DNA of 64,000 nucleotides from AC-32 sp963765785. GTDB taxonomy: Bacteria; Actinomycetota; Thermoleophilia; Gaiellales; Gaiellaceae. Numbering within the stretch: the first letter of the stretch is position 1; each line of letters starts with the position of its first letter. Of this stretch, positions 17,761 to 25,637 are shown in pieces. The notes beneath the pieces were generated by a model. It was not told where the DNA came from, did not search any database, and was given only the letters and a program-made list of their open reading frames with translations. The position numbers and the translations under genes are program-made. The DNA lies in assembly GCA_963765785.1 (NCBI GenBank), contig CAVXXW010000016.1, forward strand, positions 1-64,000, in the 5' to 3' direction.

Positions 17761-19176
17761 ATGTGGTGGCGGGACGCGGTCGTCTACCAGGTCTACCCTC
17801 GGTCGTTCCAGGACTCCGACGGCGACGGCGTCGGCGACCTGCGCGGCATCGCGCAGCGGCTCGAGCACCTCGCCTACCTCGGCGTCGACGCGCTCTGGCT
17901 CTCGCCGATCTACCCCTCGCCGCTGGCCGACTTCGGCTACGACGTCTCGGACTATGAGGACGTCGATCCCCGGCTCGGAACGCTCGCCGACCTCGACGCC
18001 CTGGTGGCCGCCGCGCACGAGCGCGGCCTGCGCTTGCTGCTCGACCTCGTCCCCTGCCACACCTCGATCGAGCACCCGTGGTTCCGCGAGCACCCGGACT
18101 GGTACGTCTGGTCGCCGGTCGACGGGCCGCCGAACAACTGGGTCGCGGCCTTCGGCGGACCCGCGTGGAGCCGCGACGAGCGAAGCGGCCGCTGGTACCT
18201 CCACTCGTTCTACCCCGAGCAGCCCGACCTCGACTGGCGCAACCCGGAGGTGGTCGAGGCGATGCAGGGCGTGATCCGCTTCTGGCTCGACCGCGGCGTC
18301 GACGGTTTCCGCCTCGACGCGCTGAACCTGCTCGTCAAGGACGCCGAGCTTCGAGACGACCCGCCCGCGTCGGGTGCGTTCCCGCTTCCGCGTCTCGGCG
18401 ACAGCGCGGAGCTCGACCACGTCTACTCCGACAACCGGCCCGAGGCGATCGGCGCGCTGCGGTCGCTGAGGGAGGCAGCGGGCGACTCGCTGCTCGTCGG
18501 CGAGGTCTACCTCCCCACGGCGGAGTACCCGCGCTGGCTCGAGGTGCTCGACCTCGTCTTCGGGTTCGAGTTCCTCTTCTCGCCCTGGGACGCGCAGCGG
18601 CTGCGGGCGGCGATCGAGCCCGCTGCGCAGCTCGAGCGCGTCGCCTGGGTGATGTCGAACCACGACTTCGACCGGCTCGCAACGCGGGTCGGGCCCGAGA
18701 ACCTGCGCGCCGCAGCCGTGCTGTTGCTGACGCTCCCGGGCACGGCGTTCGTCTACCAGGGCGACGAGATCGGGCTCGCGAACGGCCCGGGCCACGAGCC
18801 GCCGTTCGACCGCGCCGGGCGCGACCTGCTCCGCCACCCGATGCAGTGGGACCCGAGCCCGACGGGCGGCTTCACCACCGGCGAGCCGTGGCTGCCGCTC
18901 GTCGACCCGCAGGAGCGCAACGTCGAGTCCCAGCGCGGCCAGCCGAGCTCCCTGCTCGAGCTTTATCGAAAGCTGCTGGCGCTGAGGAAGAACCTCGGCG
19001 GAGGCTTCCGGCTGCTCGAGGCCGAGCCCGGCGTCGTCGCCTTCGAGCGCGGGGCGCACACGGTCGCGATCAACACCACGGCCGCCCCGCGCTCGGTCCC
19101 CGCAGGAGAGCCGGTGCTCGTGACGCACGACGGCCACGGCCTTCCGCCGCACGCCGCCCTGATCGTGCGAAACTAA
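17761..19176 (+). CDS. GH13 alpha-glucosidase
   Basis: 471 residues. GH13 regions are all present: GVDALWLSPIYPSPLADFGY, LDLVPCHTS (region I), GVDGFRLDALNLL with the nucleophile Asp (II), SLLVGEVYLP with the acid Glu (III) and WVMSNHDFDR (IV). It resembles oligo-1,6-glucosidase/alpha-glucosidase enzymes hydrolysing short alpha-glucans or sucrose-like substrates in the cytoplasm. ATG 17761 lies at the family's usual WWRDAVVYQVYPRSF start; ATG 17746 would add five residues. Followed 7 nt later by the ABC ATPase. Confidence 0.88.
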   Translation: MWWRDAVVYQVYPRSFQDSDGDGVGDLRGIAQRLEHLAYLGVDALWLSPIYPSPLADFGYDVSDYEDVDPRLGTLADLDALVAAAHERGLRLLLDLVPCHTSIEHPWFREHPDWYVWSPVDGPPNNWVAAFGGPAWSRDERSGRWYLHSFYPEQPDLDWRNPEVVEAMQGVIRFWLDRGVDGFRLDALNLLVKDAELRDDPPASGAFPLPRLGDSAELDHVYSDNRPEAIGALRSLREAAGDSLLVGEVYLPTAEYPRWLEVLDLVFGFEFLFSPWDAQRLRAAIEPAAQLERVAWVMSNHDFDRLATRVGPENLRAAAVLLLTLPGTAFVYQGDEIGLANGPGHEPPFDRAGRDLLRHPMQWDPSPTGGFTTGEPWLPLVDPQERNVESQRGQPSSLLELYRKLLALRKNLGGGFRLLEAEPGVVAFERGAHTVAINTTAAPRSVPAGEPVLVTHDGHGLPPHAALIVRN

Positions 19177-19183
19177 TACTCGT

Positions 19184-20380
19184 ATGGCCGAGATCGCGTA
19201 CGACGCCGTCCAGAAGATCTACCCCGACGGCACGCAGGCGGTTCACGACCTCGACCTCGAGATCGCGGATGGCGAGCTGATGGTCCTCGTCGGCCCTTCT
19301 GGCTGCGGCAAGACCACGGCGCTGCGGATGCTGGCGGGCCTCGAGGAGATCAGCGGCGGCGAGATCCGGATCGGTGACGAAGTCGTCAACGACCTGACGC
19401 CGAAGGAGCGCGACATCGCGATGGTCTTCCAGAGCTACGCGCTCTACCCGCACATGTCGGTCTACGACAACCTCGCCTTCGGCCTGAAGCTGCACGACGT
19501 CCCGAAGAACGAGATCAAGGAGCGCGTTCACCGCGCGGCCAAGATCCTGCAGATCGAGGAGTTCCTCAAGCGAAAGCCGCGCGCGCTTTCGGGCGGCCAG
19601 CGGCAGCGGGTCGCTATGGGCCGCGCGATCGTCCGCGAGCCGCAGGCGTACCTGATGGACGAGCCGCTCTCGAACCTCGACGCGAAGCTGCGCGTGCAGA
19701 TGCGCGCCGAGATCCACCAGCTCCAGCGCCGCCTCGGCGTGACGACGATCTACGTCACCCACGACCAGGTCGAGGCGATGACGATGGGCGACCGCGTCGC
19801 CGTCATGAACGCCGGACACCTGCAGCAGGTCGACACGCCGCAGGTGCTCTACGACCAGCCGGTAAACGAGTTCGTGGCGGGCTTCATCGGCTCGCCGTCG
19901 ATCAACCTCGTCCAGGCGCAGCTCGAGCGCAACAACGGCAGACTGGACGTGGCGTTCGGCGACCACCGGCTCGCCGTCGACGACCAGCTCGTCCGCAACC
20001 GCAGCGCCCTTGCCGAGTACGTCGGGCGCGAGGTCATCCTCGGCATCCGGCCGGAGGACTTCGAGGACGCAAGCCTGGAGCCCGACACGCCTGCCGACCG
20101 GCGCATGAAGGTCACCTCAGAACTGATCGAGCCGCTCGGCTCCGAGGTGCTCGTCCACTTCGGTACGGGAGCGACGAGGATCGTCTCAAGCGCCACCGCC
20201 GCCGACGCGGGCGAGGACGCCGAGGTCTCGTTCTCGGACGACGAGGACTCAGGCGCCTCGGACCGCCTCGTGGCGCGGGTAAGCCCCAAGTCGCGCGTCG
20301 CGATGAACAGCGCGATCGAGCTCGCAGTCGACACGAGCCGGCTCTACTTCTTCGACTCGGAAACGCGCGCGGCGATCTAG
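19184..20380 (+). CDS. sugar ABC transporter ATPase (MsmX/UgpC type)
   Basis: 398 residues. Walker A GPSGCGKTTALRML, Q-loop FQSYALYPHM, signature LSGGQRQRVAMGRAI, Walker B AYLMDEPLSNLDAKLR, H-loop YVTHDQVEAMTMGDRVAVM, then a C-terminal TOBE regulatory domain (ILGIRPEDFEDA). ATPases of this class energise CUT1 sugar importers and often serve several permeases. It probably powers the convergent permease/binding-protein operon at 20443-23729 and is co-transcribed with the alpha-glucosidase. Confidence 0.9.
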   Translation: MAEIAYDAVQKIYPDGTQAVHDLDLEIADGELMVLVGPSGCGKTTALRMLAGLEEISGGEIRIGDEVVNDLTPKERDIAMVFQSYALYPHMSVYDNLAFGLKLHDVPKNEIKERVHRAAKILQIEEFLKRKPRALSGGQRQRVAMGRAIVREPQAYLMDEPLSNLDAKLRVQMRAEIHQLQRRLGVTTIYVTHDQVEAMTMGDRVAVMNAGHLQQVDTPQVLYDQPVNEFVAGFIGSPSINLVQAQLERNNGRLDVAFGDHRLAVDDQLVRNRSALAEYVGREVILGIRPEDFEDASLEPDTPADRRMKVTSELIEPLGSEVLVHFGTGATRIVSSATAADAGEDAEVSFSDDEDSGASDRLVARVSPKSRVAMNSAIELAVDTSRLYFFDSETRAAI

Positions 20381-20383
20381 ATC

Positions 20384-20445
20384 AAACGGCCGCACCGGCA
20401 AAGCCGGCACGGCCTCTCATGGTCGGCGTCGAAACCGCCGCCTTA
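20384..20445 (-). repeat. dual-hairpin repeat, copy D
   Basis: On the minus strand, a shorter hairpin (GGCGGCGG/CGACGCC, 20425-20442) directly after the permease stop codon, a 10-nt spacer, then GGCCGTGCCGGC-TTT-GCCGGTGCGGCC (20388-20414). Same architecture as copies at 40533, 42942 and 45721. Located between convergent genes, where it may also act as a terminator. Confidence 0.6.
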
Positions 20446-21387
20446 GCCTTTGACCGCGCCGGCGGTCAGGCCGGCGAGGATCCGGCGCTGCAGGATGAGC
20501 GTCGCGGCGATCAGCGGCAGCGTCACGATGATCGTCGCCGCCATCACCGTTCCCCATGGGAACTGGAAGGCGTTGCCGCTCGTGCCCGTGAAGGAGAAGA
20601 TCGCGACCGGCACGGTGAAGCGCGACGGCGACTGGATGAACGAGACCGCGAACAGGAACTCGTTCCAGGCCGCGATGAACGCGAGGAGCCCGGTCGTCAC
20701 GAGGCCCGGCGCGATCAGCGGGAGCAGCACCTTCCAGAAGACCTGTAGCGGCGTCGCCCCGTCGACGTAGGCCGCTTCCTCGAGATCAGCCGGGAGCGCA
20801 CGCATGAAGCTCGTGAGCACCCAGATCGTGAACGGCAGCGTGAAGATCAAGTAGCTGAAGACAAGCGCCCACGGTGTGTCGTACAGCTTCGGGAAGTCGA
20901 TCGGCCCGACGACGTGGAAGCCGCTGAACATGGTGTAAAGGGCGCCGAGGATCGCGATCTGCGGGAAGATCGTCATCGAAAGCATCAGGTAGAGCACAAA
21001 CGACTTGCCGTGGAAGTGGAAGCGGCCGAGCGCGAACGCCGCGGTCGAGCCGACCGCGAGCGACAGCAGCGTCACGGTCCCGGCGACGATCGTCGAGTTC
21101 AGCAGCGCCCGCCGGAAGAAGCTCGAGCTGAGCGCGTCGTGGAAGTGCGCCCAGGTCGGGTGGGTCGGGAAGTACTGGATCGGCGTGTTGAAGAGCTGCG
21201 CGTCCGGCGTGATCGCCGAGCGCAGGGCCCAGTAGAACGGGAACAAGGCATAGATCCCGATCACGACGATCAGCAGCCAGAAGCCGATCCGAATCAGCGC
21301 ACGGCCGACCGGGCTGCGGCGGAGGCGCACCGAGCGCGAGACGGGCCGCGCCCTGCGCCTGGTCGCGGTCTGCGCCGCGGTGCTCAT
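20443..21387 (-). CDS. sugar ABC transporter permease (MalG/UgpE type)
   Basis: 314 residues from ATG 21387, whose ATGA overlaps the upstream permease stop. Six predicted membrane segments, starting GFWLLIVVIGIYALFPFYWA. The EAA loop, contacting the ATPase, is EEAAYVDGATPLQVFWKVLL. A basic N-terminal cytoplasmic stretch is typical. Second permease of a CUT1 importer. Confidence 0.9.
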   Translation of the reverse strand: MSTAAQTATRRRARPVSRSVRLRRSPVGRALIRIGFWLLIVVIGIYALFPFYWALRSAITPDAQLFNTPIQYFPTHPTWAHFHDALSSSFFRRALLNSTIVAGTVTLLSLAVGSTAAFALGRFHFHGKSFVLYLMLSMTIFPQIAILGALYTMFSGFHVVGPIDFPKLYDTPWALVFSYLIFTLPFTIWVLTSFMRALPADLEEAAYVDGATPLQVFWKVLLPLIAPGLVTTGLLAFIAAWNEFLFAVSFIQSPSRFTVPVAIFSFTGTSGNAFQFPWGTVMAATIIVTLPLIAATLILQRRILAGLTAGAVKG

Positions 21388-22313
21388 TCGTCGCTCACGC
21401 GAACGACGGTGAGGTAGATGACGACGAACAGCGAGATGATCAGGAAGATCGCTACACAAAGGGCTGCGCCGTAGCCGACGTGCCCGTCCTGCACGATCGT
21501 GCCCTGCGCGACGACCGCCATCGACTGCGCCCCGAGGCGGTTGCCGAAGAACACGGAGAAGACGTCGAAGACGCGAAGCGCGTCGAGGCTCCGGAAGATC
21601 AGTACGACCAGGATCGCCGGCCGCAGCAACGGGAACGTGATCCGCCAGAACTGCTGCAGCTTGTTCGCCCCGTCGACGGAGGCAGCCTCGTACAGGTCTT
21701 CAGGGATCACCTGGAGCCCGGCGAGCAGCAGCAGCGCGACGAACGGCGTCGTCTTCCAGATGTCGACCGCGGCGACCGAGGCGAGTGGATGCTGGGTGAC
21801 CCAGGACTCCGGATGAACGAAGGGCAGCCTCCGGGTGAGGTCGTTGATCACGCCGAAGGTGTCGTCGAGCATCCACAACCACATCTTCGCGGCGACGACC
21901 GTCGGGATCGCCCACGGGACGAGCATGATCGCGCGCATAATTCCGCGGCCGCTGAAGTGCGAGTTGACGACGAGCGCGATGATCAGCCCGAGCGCGAACT
22001 CGATCGAGACGGTGATGACCGTGAACTTGATCGTCAGGACGACGCTGTCCCGGAAGATCGTGTCGTGGATCAGCTGGTGGTAGTTGTCGAGCCCGACCCA
22101 CTTCGTCGGCGTGATCCCGGCGAGGAACTCCTGGTTCGTGAAGCTCTGGTAGACCGTCTTGCCGAGCGGGTAGATCGCCACGAAGGCGACGATCAGCAGC
22201 GACGGGAGGAGCAGCAGCCACGCCAGTCGTGTCTGGCGGCGCTGAAGCTTCGTGCCGCGGCGGCGGCGCCGAGTCGTCTTGCCGGTCGGTGCGGGAGTAG
22301 CGACTGAGCTCAT
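21384..22313 (-). CDS. sugar ABC transporter permease (MalF/UgpA type)
   Basis: 309 residues with a basic N-terminus, a first membrane segment AWLLLLPSLLIVAFVAIYPL and an EAA loop YEAASVDGANKLQQFWRITF. Six membrane segments predicted. First permease of the importer; it follows the binding-protein gene across a 60-nt gap that carries a 13-bp hairpin (22322-22355). Confidence 0.9.
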   Translation of the reverse strand: MSSVATPAPTGKTTRRRRRGTKLQRRQTRLAWLLLLPSLLIVAFVAIYPLGKTVYQSFTNQEFLAGITPTKWVGLDNYHQLIHDTIFRDSVVLTIKFTVITVSIEFALGLIIALVVNSHFSGRGIMRAIMLVPWAIPTVVAAKMWLWMLDDTFGVINDLTRRLPFVHPESWVTQHPLASVAAVDIWKTTPFVALLLLAGLQVIPEDLYEAASVDGANKLQQFWRITFPLLRPAILVVLIFRSLDALRVFDVFSVFFGNRLGAQSMAVVAQGTIVQDGHVGYGAALCVAIFLIISLFVVIYLTVVRVSDE

Positions 22314-22321
22314 CCGAAAGA

Positions 22322-22355
22322 GCGAGGGAGGATGACAGATGCCATCCTCCCTCGC
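22322..22355 (-). promoter_or_regulatory. intercistronic 13-bp hairpin
   Basis: GCGAGGGAGGATG (22322-22334) and CATCCTCCCTCGC (22343-22355) are perfect inverted repeats around an 8-nt loop, between the binding-protein stop and the first permease start. There is no T-run. Such structures usually protect the upstream mRNA segment or partly terminate, giving more binding protein than permease. Confidence 0.8.
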
Positions 22356-22373
22356 CCGAACCGGTTGTGCTGG

Positions 22374-23729
22374 TTACTTCTCCTTGAGGATCTGGTTCAG
22401 CCTTGCCTGGACGCCCGGCAGGACACTCTTCGCCGGGGTGCCGTTGAGGATCTGGTTGATCCCCTGGTAGATCACCTTGGACGCCTCGTTGTAGTGCGTC
22501 TTCAGGAACTTCGCGGGCCGCGTCACGCGCGCGACGCCGGCGATTGCGGGCTTGAGGTACGGGTTGGTCCTCACGACCGCCGGGTCCTTCGCGACCGAAG
22601 CGATCGTCGGCACGTTGGAGTTGGTGATCGCGTCGAACTTCTCGACGGCCGGGCTCGTCATGTAGCGGACGAGCTCGATCGCGGCGCCCTGGTGCTTCGA
22701 GTACTTGGAGACCGCGAGCTGCCAGCCGCCGACGGTGCCGACGGGCTTGCCCGATGCGCCGTGCGGAAGCACGGTCACGCTGAACTTGCCCTTGACCTTC
22801 GAGGTCGCGCCGGCACCGATGCCGTACTGGTACGGCCAGTTCCGCGCGAAGGCGGCGTCACCGTTGTCGAACGCGTGCTCGGTCTGATCCTCCTGGTAGG
22901 TCGTCACGCCGCGCGGCGTGACCTTGCCGATCTGGTTCCGGAAGGCGTCGAGGATCGCCGCGGCCTTCGCGTTGTTGATCGTGGCCTTGCCGCCGTCGAT
23001 GAAGTGGCCGCCGCCCGCGGACGCGAGCCACTCGAGCGCGTTGCACGTCAGGCCTTCGTAGGCGTTGCCCTGGAACACGAAGCCGGCGAAGCTCGGGTTC
23101 GTCTTCTGCTCGCCGGCCTGGATCTTCGACGCCATCTGGAACAGCTGGCTCCAGGTGGTCGGCGGCTTCGCGTACCCGTACTTCTTCAGTAGGTCGGTGC
23201 GGTAGTACAGGATCCCGTAGTCGCCGAACCACGGCATCGCGACGAGCTTCCCGTTGATGGTGTCGTTCGCGACGATGCCGGCGGCATGCAGCTTCGACTG
23301 CGCACCGAGCTTCGGCTTCAGGTTCACGAGGTACGGCGCGAACGCACCGGGCCAGACGACGTCGATCATCGCCACGTCGATTGACGACGACTTCGCCGAG
23401 AACGCCCTCGCGAGCTGCGAGTACGCCGCGTCCGACGCCGGCGAATGCGGCACGACCGTGACCTTGATCCCGGTGTCGTGCGTGAAGCGCTTCGTGAGCG
23501 CTAAGTCGCGGACATGGCCGTTGCCGACCGAGTCGCCCACGAAGGTGATCTTCTGCCCCCCGTACTTCTTCTTGATCGCGGCGGCGTTCGGCACCTTCGG
23601 AGCGCCGATCGCCGTCGCCTGATGCGCGGCGGTCGGCTTGGCGCTACCAGCCGCGACGACGCTGAGGGAAGCGACGAGCGCGACCACGCCCACGACTCCC
23701 GCGAGGACCAGCAGTCTGCGGTGTTTCAC
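22374..23729 (-). CDS. ABC transporter sugar-binding protein
   Basis: 451 residues. N-terminal signal (RRLLVLAGVVGVVALVASLSVVAAGSA) followed by a family 1 solute-binding fold; motifs include MPWFGDYGILYYRTDLLKKYGYAKPPTTW and GGWQLAVSKYSKHQGAAIELVRYM. Closest in style to trehalose/maltose binding proteins (LpqY/ThuE type). No lipobox Cys is visible after the signal, unusual for a Gram-positive binding protein. GTG start with AAAGGA upstream. Sugar inferred as an alpha-glucoside from the GH13 and GH65 enzymes. Confidence 0.85.
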   Translation of the reverse strand: MKHRRLLVLAGVVGVVALVASLSVVAAGSAKPTAAHQATAIGAPKVPNAAAIKKKYGGQKITFVGDSVGNGHVRDLALTKRFTHDTGIKVTVVPHSPASDAAYSQLARAFSAKSSSIDVAMIDVVWPGAFAPYLVNLKPKLGAQSKLHAAGIVANDTINGKLVAMPWFGDYGILYYRTDLLKKYGYAKPPTTWSQLFQMASKIQAGEQKTNPSFAGFVFQGNAYEGLTCNALEWLASAGGGHFIDGGKATINNAKAAAILDAFRNQIGKVTPRGVTTYQEDQTEHAFDNGDAAFARNWPYQYGIGAGATSKVKGKFSVTVLPHGASGKPVGTVGGWQLAVSKYSKHQGAAIELVRYMTSPAVEKFDAITNSNVPTIASVAKDPAVVRTNPYLKPAIAGVARVTRPAKFLKTHYNEASKVIYQGINQILNGTPAKSVLPGVQARLNQILKEK

Positions 23730-23762
23730 TCTCCCACGTCCTTTCGGTTAGACCCCAATCAA

Positions 23763-23801
23763 GACACGCAGACAACGTTGAACGTCCTGCATATGCGTGT
23801 C
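23763..23801 (-). promoter_or_regulatory. candidate LacI-type operator region
   Basis: Upstream of the binding-protein gene, GACACGCA (23763-23770) and TGCGTGTC (23794-23801) form an inverted repeat around a region containing AACGTT (23774-23779), the core common to LacI-family sugar operators. No LacI regulator is encoded in the window. The assignment is inference from motif and position. Confidence 0.4.
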
Positions 23802-23834
23802 AAGCGGGAAAGTACCTAAGTGGAAGCGTGCCCG

Positions 23835-24620
23835 CTAGCGCCCGAGCGGCTCGCGCGCGGGCGACCCCGCGAGACGCGCCTTCAGGCGCAGGATCGCCTT
23901 CGTGTGCAGCTGCGAGACCCGTGACTCGGTCACGCCGAGCACTTCGCCGATCTCGCGCAGGGTCAGCTCCTCGTAGTAGTAGAGCGTGATCACGAGCTTC
24001 TCGCGTTCGGGCAGGCGCGCGATCGCCTCGCCCAGCGCCTCCTTCAGCTCGGTCTGCGCCAGCTCGGTCTGCGGCTCCGGCCCCTGCGTGTCCTCGATCG
24101 TGTCTATCAGTGCGACCTGGTCGCCGCCGGTCGACGAGATCGTCCACAGCTCGTCGAGCGCCGCGATCGAGGAACGGCCGATCTCGGAGAGGCTCTCGTC
24201 GAGCTCGTCGGTCGTGATGCCCAGCTTCTCGGAGATCTCCTCGTCGGTCGGCGCGCGGTGGAGCTTGCGCTCGAGCTCGCCGATCGCTCGCTCGATGTCG
24301 CGGGCACGGGAGCGGACGGAGCGCGGCACCCAGTCGAGCGCCCGCAGCTCGTCGATGATCGAGCCCTTGATACGCGCGATCGCGTAGGTCTCGAACTTGA
24401 TGTCGCGGTTGGGGTCGAACCGCTCGATCGCGCCGATCAAGCCGAGCAGGCCGTACGAGACGAGGTCGTTCTCGTCGACGTGCGCGGGCAGGCCGCTGCC
24501 GAGCCGGCCGGCCACGTACTTGACGAGAGGCGCGTACGTGAGGATGAGCCGGTCACGGACGCCTTGGTCCTTCGTCTTCGTGTACTCGCGCCACAGAGCC
24601 TGGGTCTCGTCCTGAGCCAC
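23835..24620 (-). CDS. RNA polymerase sigma factor, WhiG/FliA class
   Basis: 261 residues. Region 2 is intact (LVSYGLLGLIGAIERFDPNRDIKFETYAIARIKGS split around DLVSYGL and FETYAI), followed by RALDWVPRSVR and region 3, then region 4 with LREIGEVLGVTESRVSQLHT. The FYA/RALDW signatures and ordering match sigma-28 family members FliA/WhiG. No flagellar or sporulation gene is nearby. GTG-type neighbours suggest it is monocistronic or paired with the small membrane gene at 24637. Confidence 0.88.
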   Translation of the reverse strand: MAQDETQALWREYTKTKDQGVRDRLILTYAPLVKYVAGRLGSGLPAHVDENDLVSYGLLGLIGAIERFDPNRDIKFETYAIARIKGSIIDELRALDWVPRSVRSRARDIERAIGELERKLHRAPTDEEISEKLGITTDELDESLSEIGRSSIAALDELWTISSTGGDQVALIDTIEDTQGPEPQTELAQTELKEALGEAIARLPEREKLVITLYYYEELTLREIGEVLGVTESRVSQLHTKAILRLKARLAGSPAREPLGR

Positions 24621-24636
24621 GCGCCAAGAATACGAC

Positions 24637-24834
24637 TCAGGCCTGCGGTTTCCTCAAGTTCCTGATCGCGAGGGTCAGGAACCAGAGCGCGATCACCCCT
24701 GCCGCGATCACGACGACGAGCAGCCCGAGCTGCGTGTCGACGGCCTTCGCGGCGGCCGCGGCGATGCCCGCGAAGCCGATCGCGAGGACGAGGAAGAGCG
24801 CGCCGAGCGCGGGCCTGGGCGGAGGCGGAGCCAT
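24637..24834 (-). CDS. small two-helix membrane protein, 65 aa
   Basis: ATG 24834 (MAPPPPRPALGALFLVLAIG). Two hydrophobic segments, LGALFLVLAIGFAGIAAAAA and LGLLVVVIAAGVIALWFLTL, then a short basic tail. Upstream of the sigma-factor gene on the same strand, 16 nt away. No family recognised. Confidence 0.5.
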   Translation of the reverse strand: MAPPPPRPALGALFLVLAIGFAGIAAAAAKAVDTQLGLLVVVIAAGVIALWFLTLAIRNLRKPQA

Positions 24835-24860
24835 GGCCGGGATGCTAGATCGGCCGCGGC

Positions 24861-24866
24861 TACAAT
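24861..24866 (+). promoter_or_regulatory. -10 box of tRNA-Trp
   Basis: TACAAT lies 15 nt before the first base of the mature tRNA, a usual position for a tRNA promoter in GC-rich DNA. No convincing -35 hexamer is visible. Confidence 0.5.
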
Positions 24867-24880
24867 CGGCGCGCAACCCT

Positions 24881-24953
24881 AGGGGCGTAGCTCAACTGGC
24901 AGAGCACCGGTCTCCAAAACCGGGGGTTGCAGGTTCGAGTCCTGCCGCCCCTG
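24881..24953 (+). tRNA. tRNA-Trp (CCA)
   Basis: Acceptor AGGGGCG (24881-24887) pairs with CGCCCCT (24946-24952); D arm AGCTCAACTGGCAGAGC; anticodon loop TCTCCAAAA gives anticodon CCA; T arm GGTTCGAGTCC. G discriminator at 24953 and no encoded CCA. The downstream 6 kb is mobile-element debris, so this tRNA is a plausible integration target. Confidence 0.95.
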
Positions 24954-24969
24954 TGGGCCAGATCAAGCT

Positions 24970-24996
24970 GAAACCCGCTTCGCTAGGCGGGTTTCG
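24970..24996 (+). terminator. terminator of tRNA-Trp
   Basis: GAAACCCGC (24970-24978) pairs perfectly with GCGGGTTTC (24987-24995), 16 nt after the tRNA. The T-content in the descending arm supports termination. Confidence 0.7.
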
Positions 24997-25030
24997 GCGT
25001 CTCTGGCGTCGGGGTCGCTTTACCGCCTGG

Positions 25031-25080
25031 AACCGCTAAAGACCGCTCGGGACTGGCCCTCGCTGGCCCAAAGCTGGCTC
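25031..25080. repeat. att-side 50-bp degenerate repeat, copy 1
   Basis: This stretch aligns without gaps to 29159-29208 (37 of 50 positions by eye) and has an internal ACTGGC-type reiteration about every 14-15 bases. Both copies abut a minus-strand reading frame with the ARWxxRYLE motif. Likely remnants of the same element end. Confidence 0.45.
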
Positions 25081-25114
25081 ACAGAACGTGCCCGCCCGCC
25101 TCCCTACTACAACC

Positions 25115-25372
25115 TCAAAACGATCCGATGAGCGCCCGCAGGAGGCGGACGGCTTCCGCCCGCGGCTCGTGCGGCAGAGCGGCGAGCGCCGACACTGCGA
25201 GCGCGACGTTACTCAACGCCGGCTCGCACTCGGCGAGGTAGCGCTCGAGCCAGCGCACCGCGACCTTGGGCAGTCGACGCGGTTCCTTCTTCGCGATCAG
25301 GATCGTCAGCTCGAGCGCCTCGGCCAAACTGATCCGGCCGAGCTCGCGCGCCAAGCCTTCGGCGACGACCAA
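25115..25372 (-). CDS. att-associated helical protein, full-length-like copy
   Basis: 85 residues from a TTG at 25372: LARELGRISLAEALELTILI, then KVAVRWLERYLAECEP and a C-terminal AVRLLRALIGSF. Predominantly helical. The frame continues upstream with related-looking sequence (TVFARALQNGNL to about 25405) but no good start, so the true N-terminus is unclear. Paralogues at 1385-1624 and 26862-27100, each beside integrated-element debris, suggest element cargo. No known function. Confidence 0.55.
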   Translation of the reverse strand: MVVAEGLARELGRISLAEALELTILIAKKEPRRLPKVAVRWLERYLAECEPALSNVALAVSALAALPHEPRAEAVRLLRALIGSF

Positions 25373-25637
25373 GTTGCCGTTCTGCAGCGCTCGAGCAAAG
25401 ACGGTGCGCGGTCGACCCTGCGAGGTGACGGTTGCTCCCTCCCGGGGCCGGGCGGCGGCACGATCCTATTCGCGGGCCGCCGTCAGCCCTCCCCGGGCGG
25501 CGAGCCGAGGGCGTCTCGAAGCCGTCGTGCGGCCTGCCGACGTGGGAACGCCTCGAGCGCGTCGAGCAGATCGTCTGCGGGCTCTTCGCACTACGCGCGC
25601 GTGTCCGTCCGGAGCCACGATCGAAGAATCACGTCTT
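25373..25637. other. 265 bp, no gene recognised
   Basis: Contains the likely upstream extension of the preceding gene (to about 25405) and a short startless minus frame (EEPADDLLDALEAFPRRQAA), probably a degraded small gene. Nothing else supportable. Confidence 0.35.
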
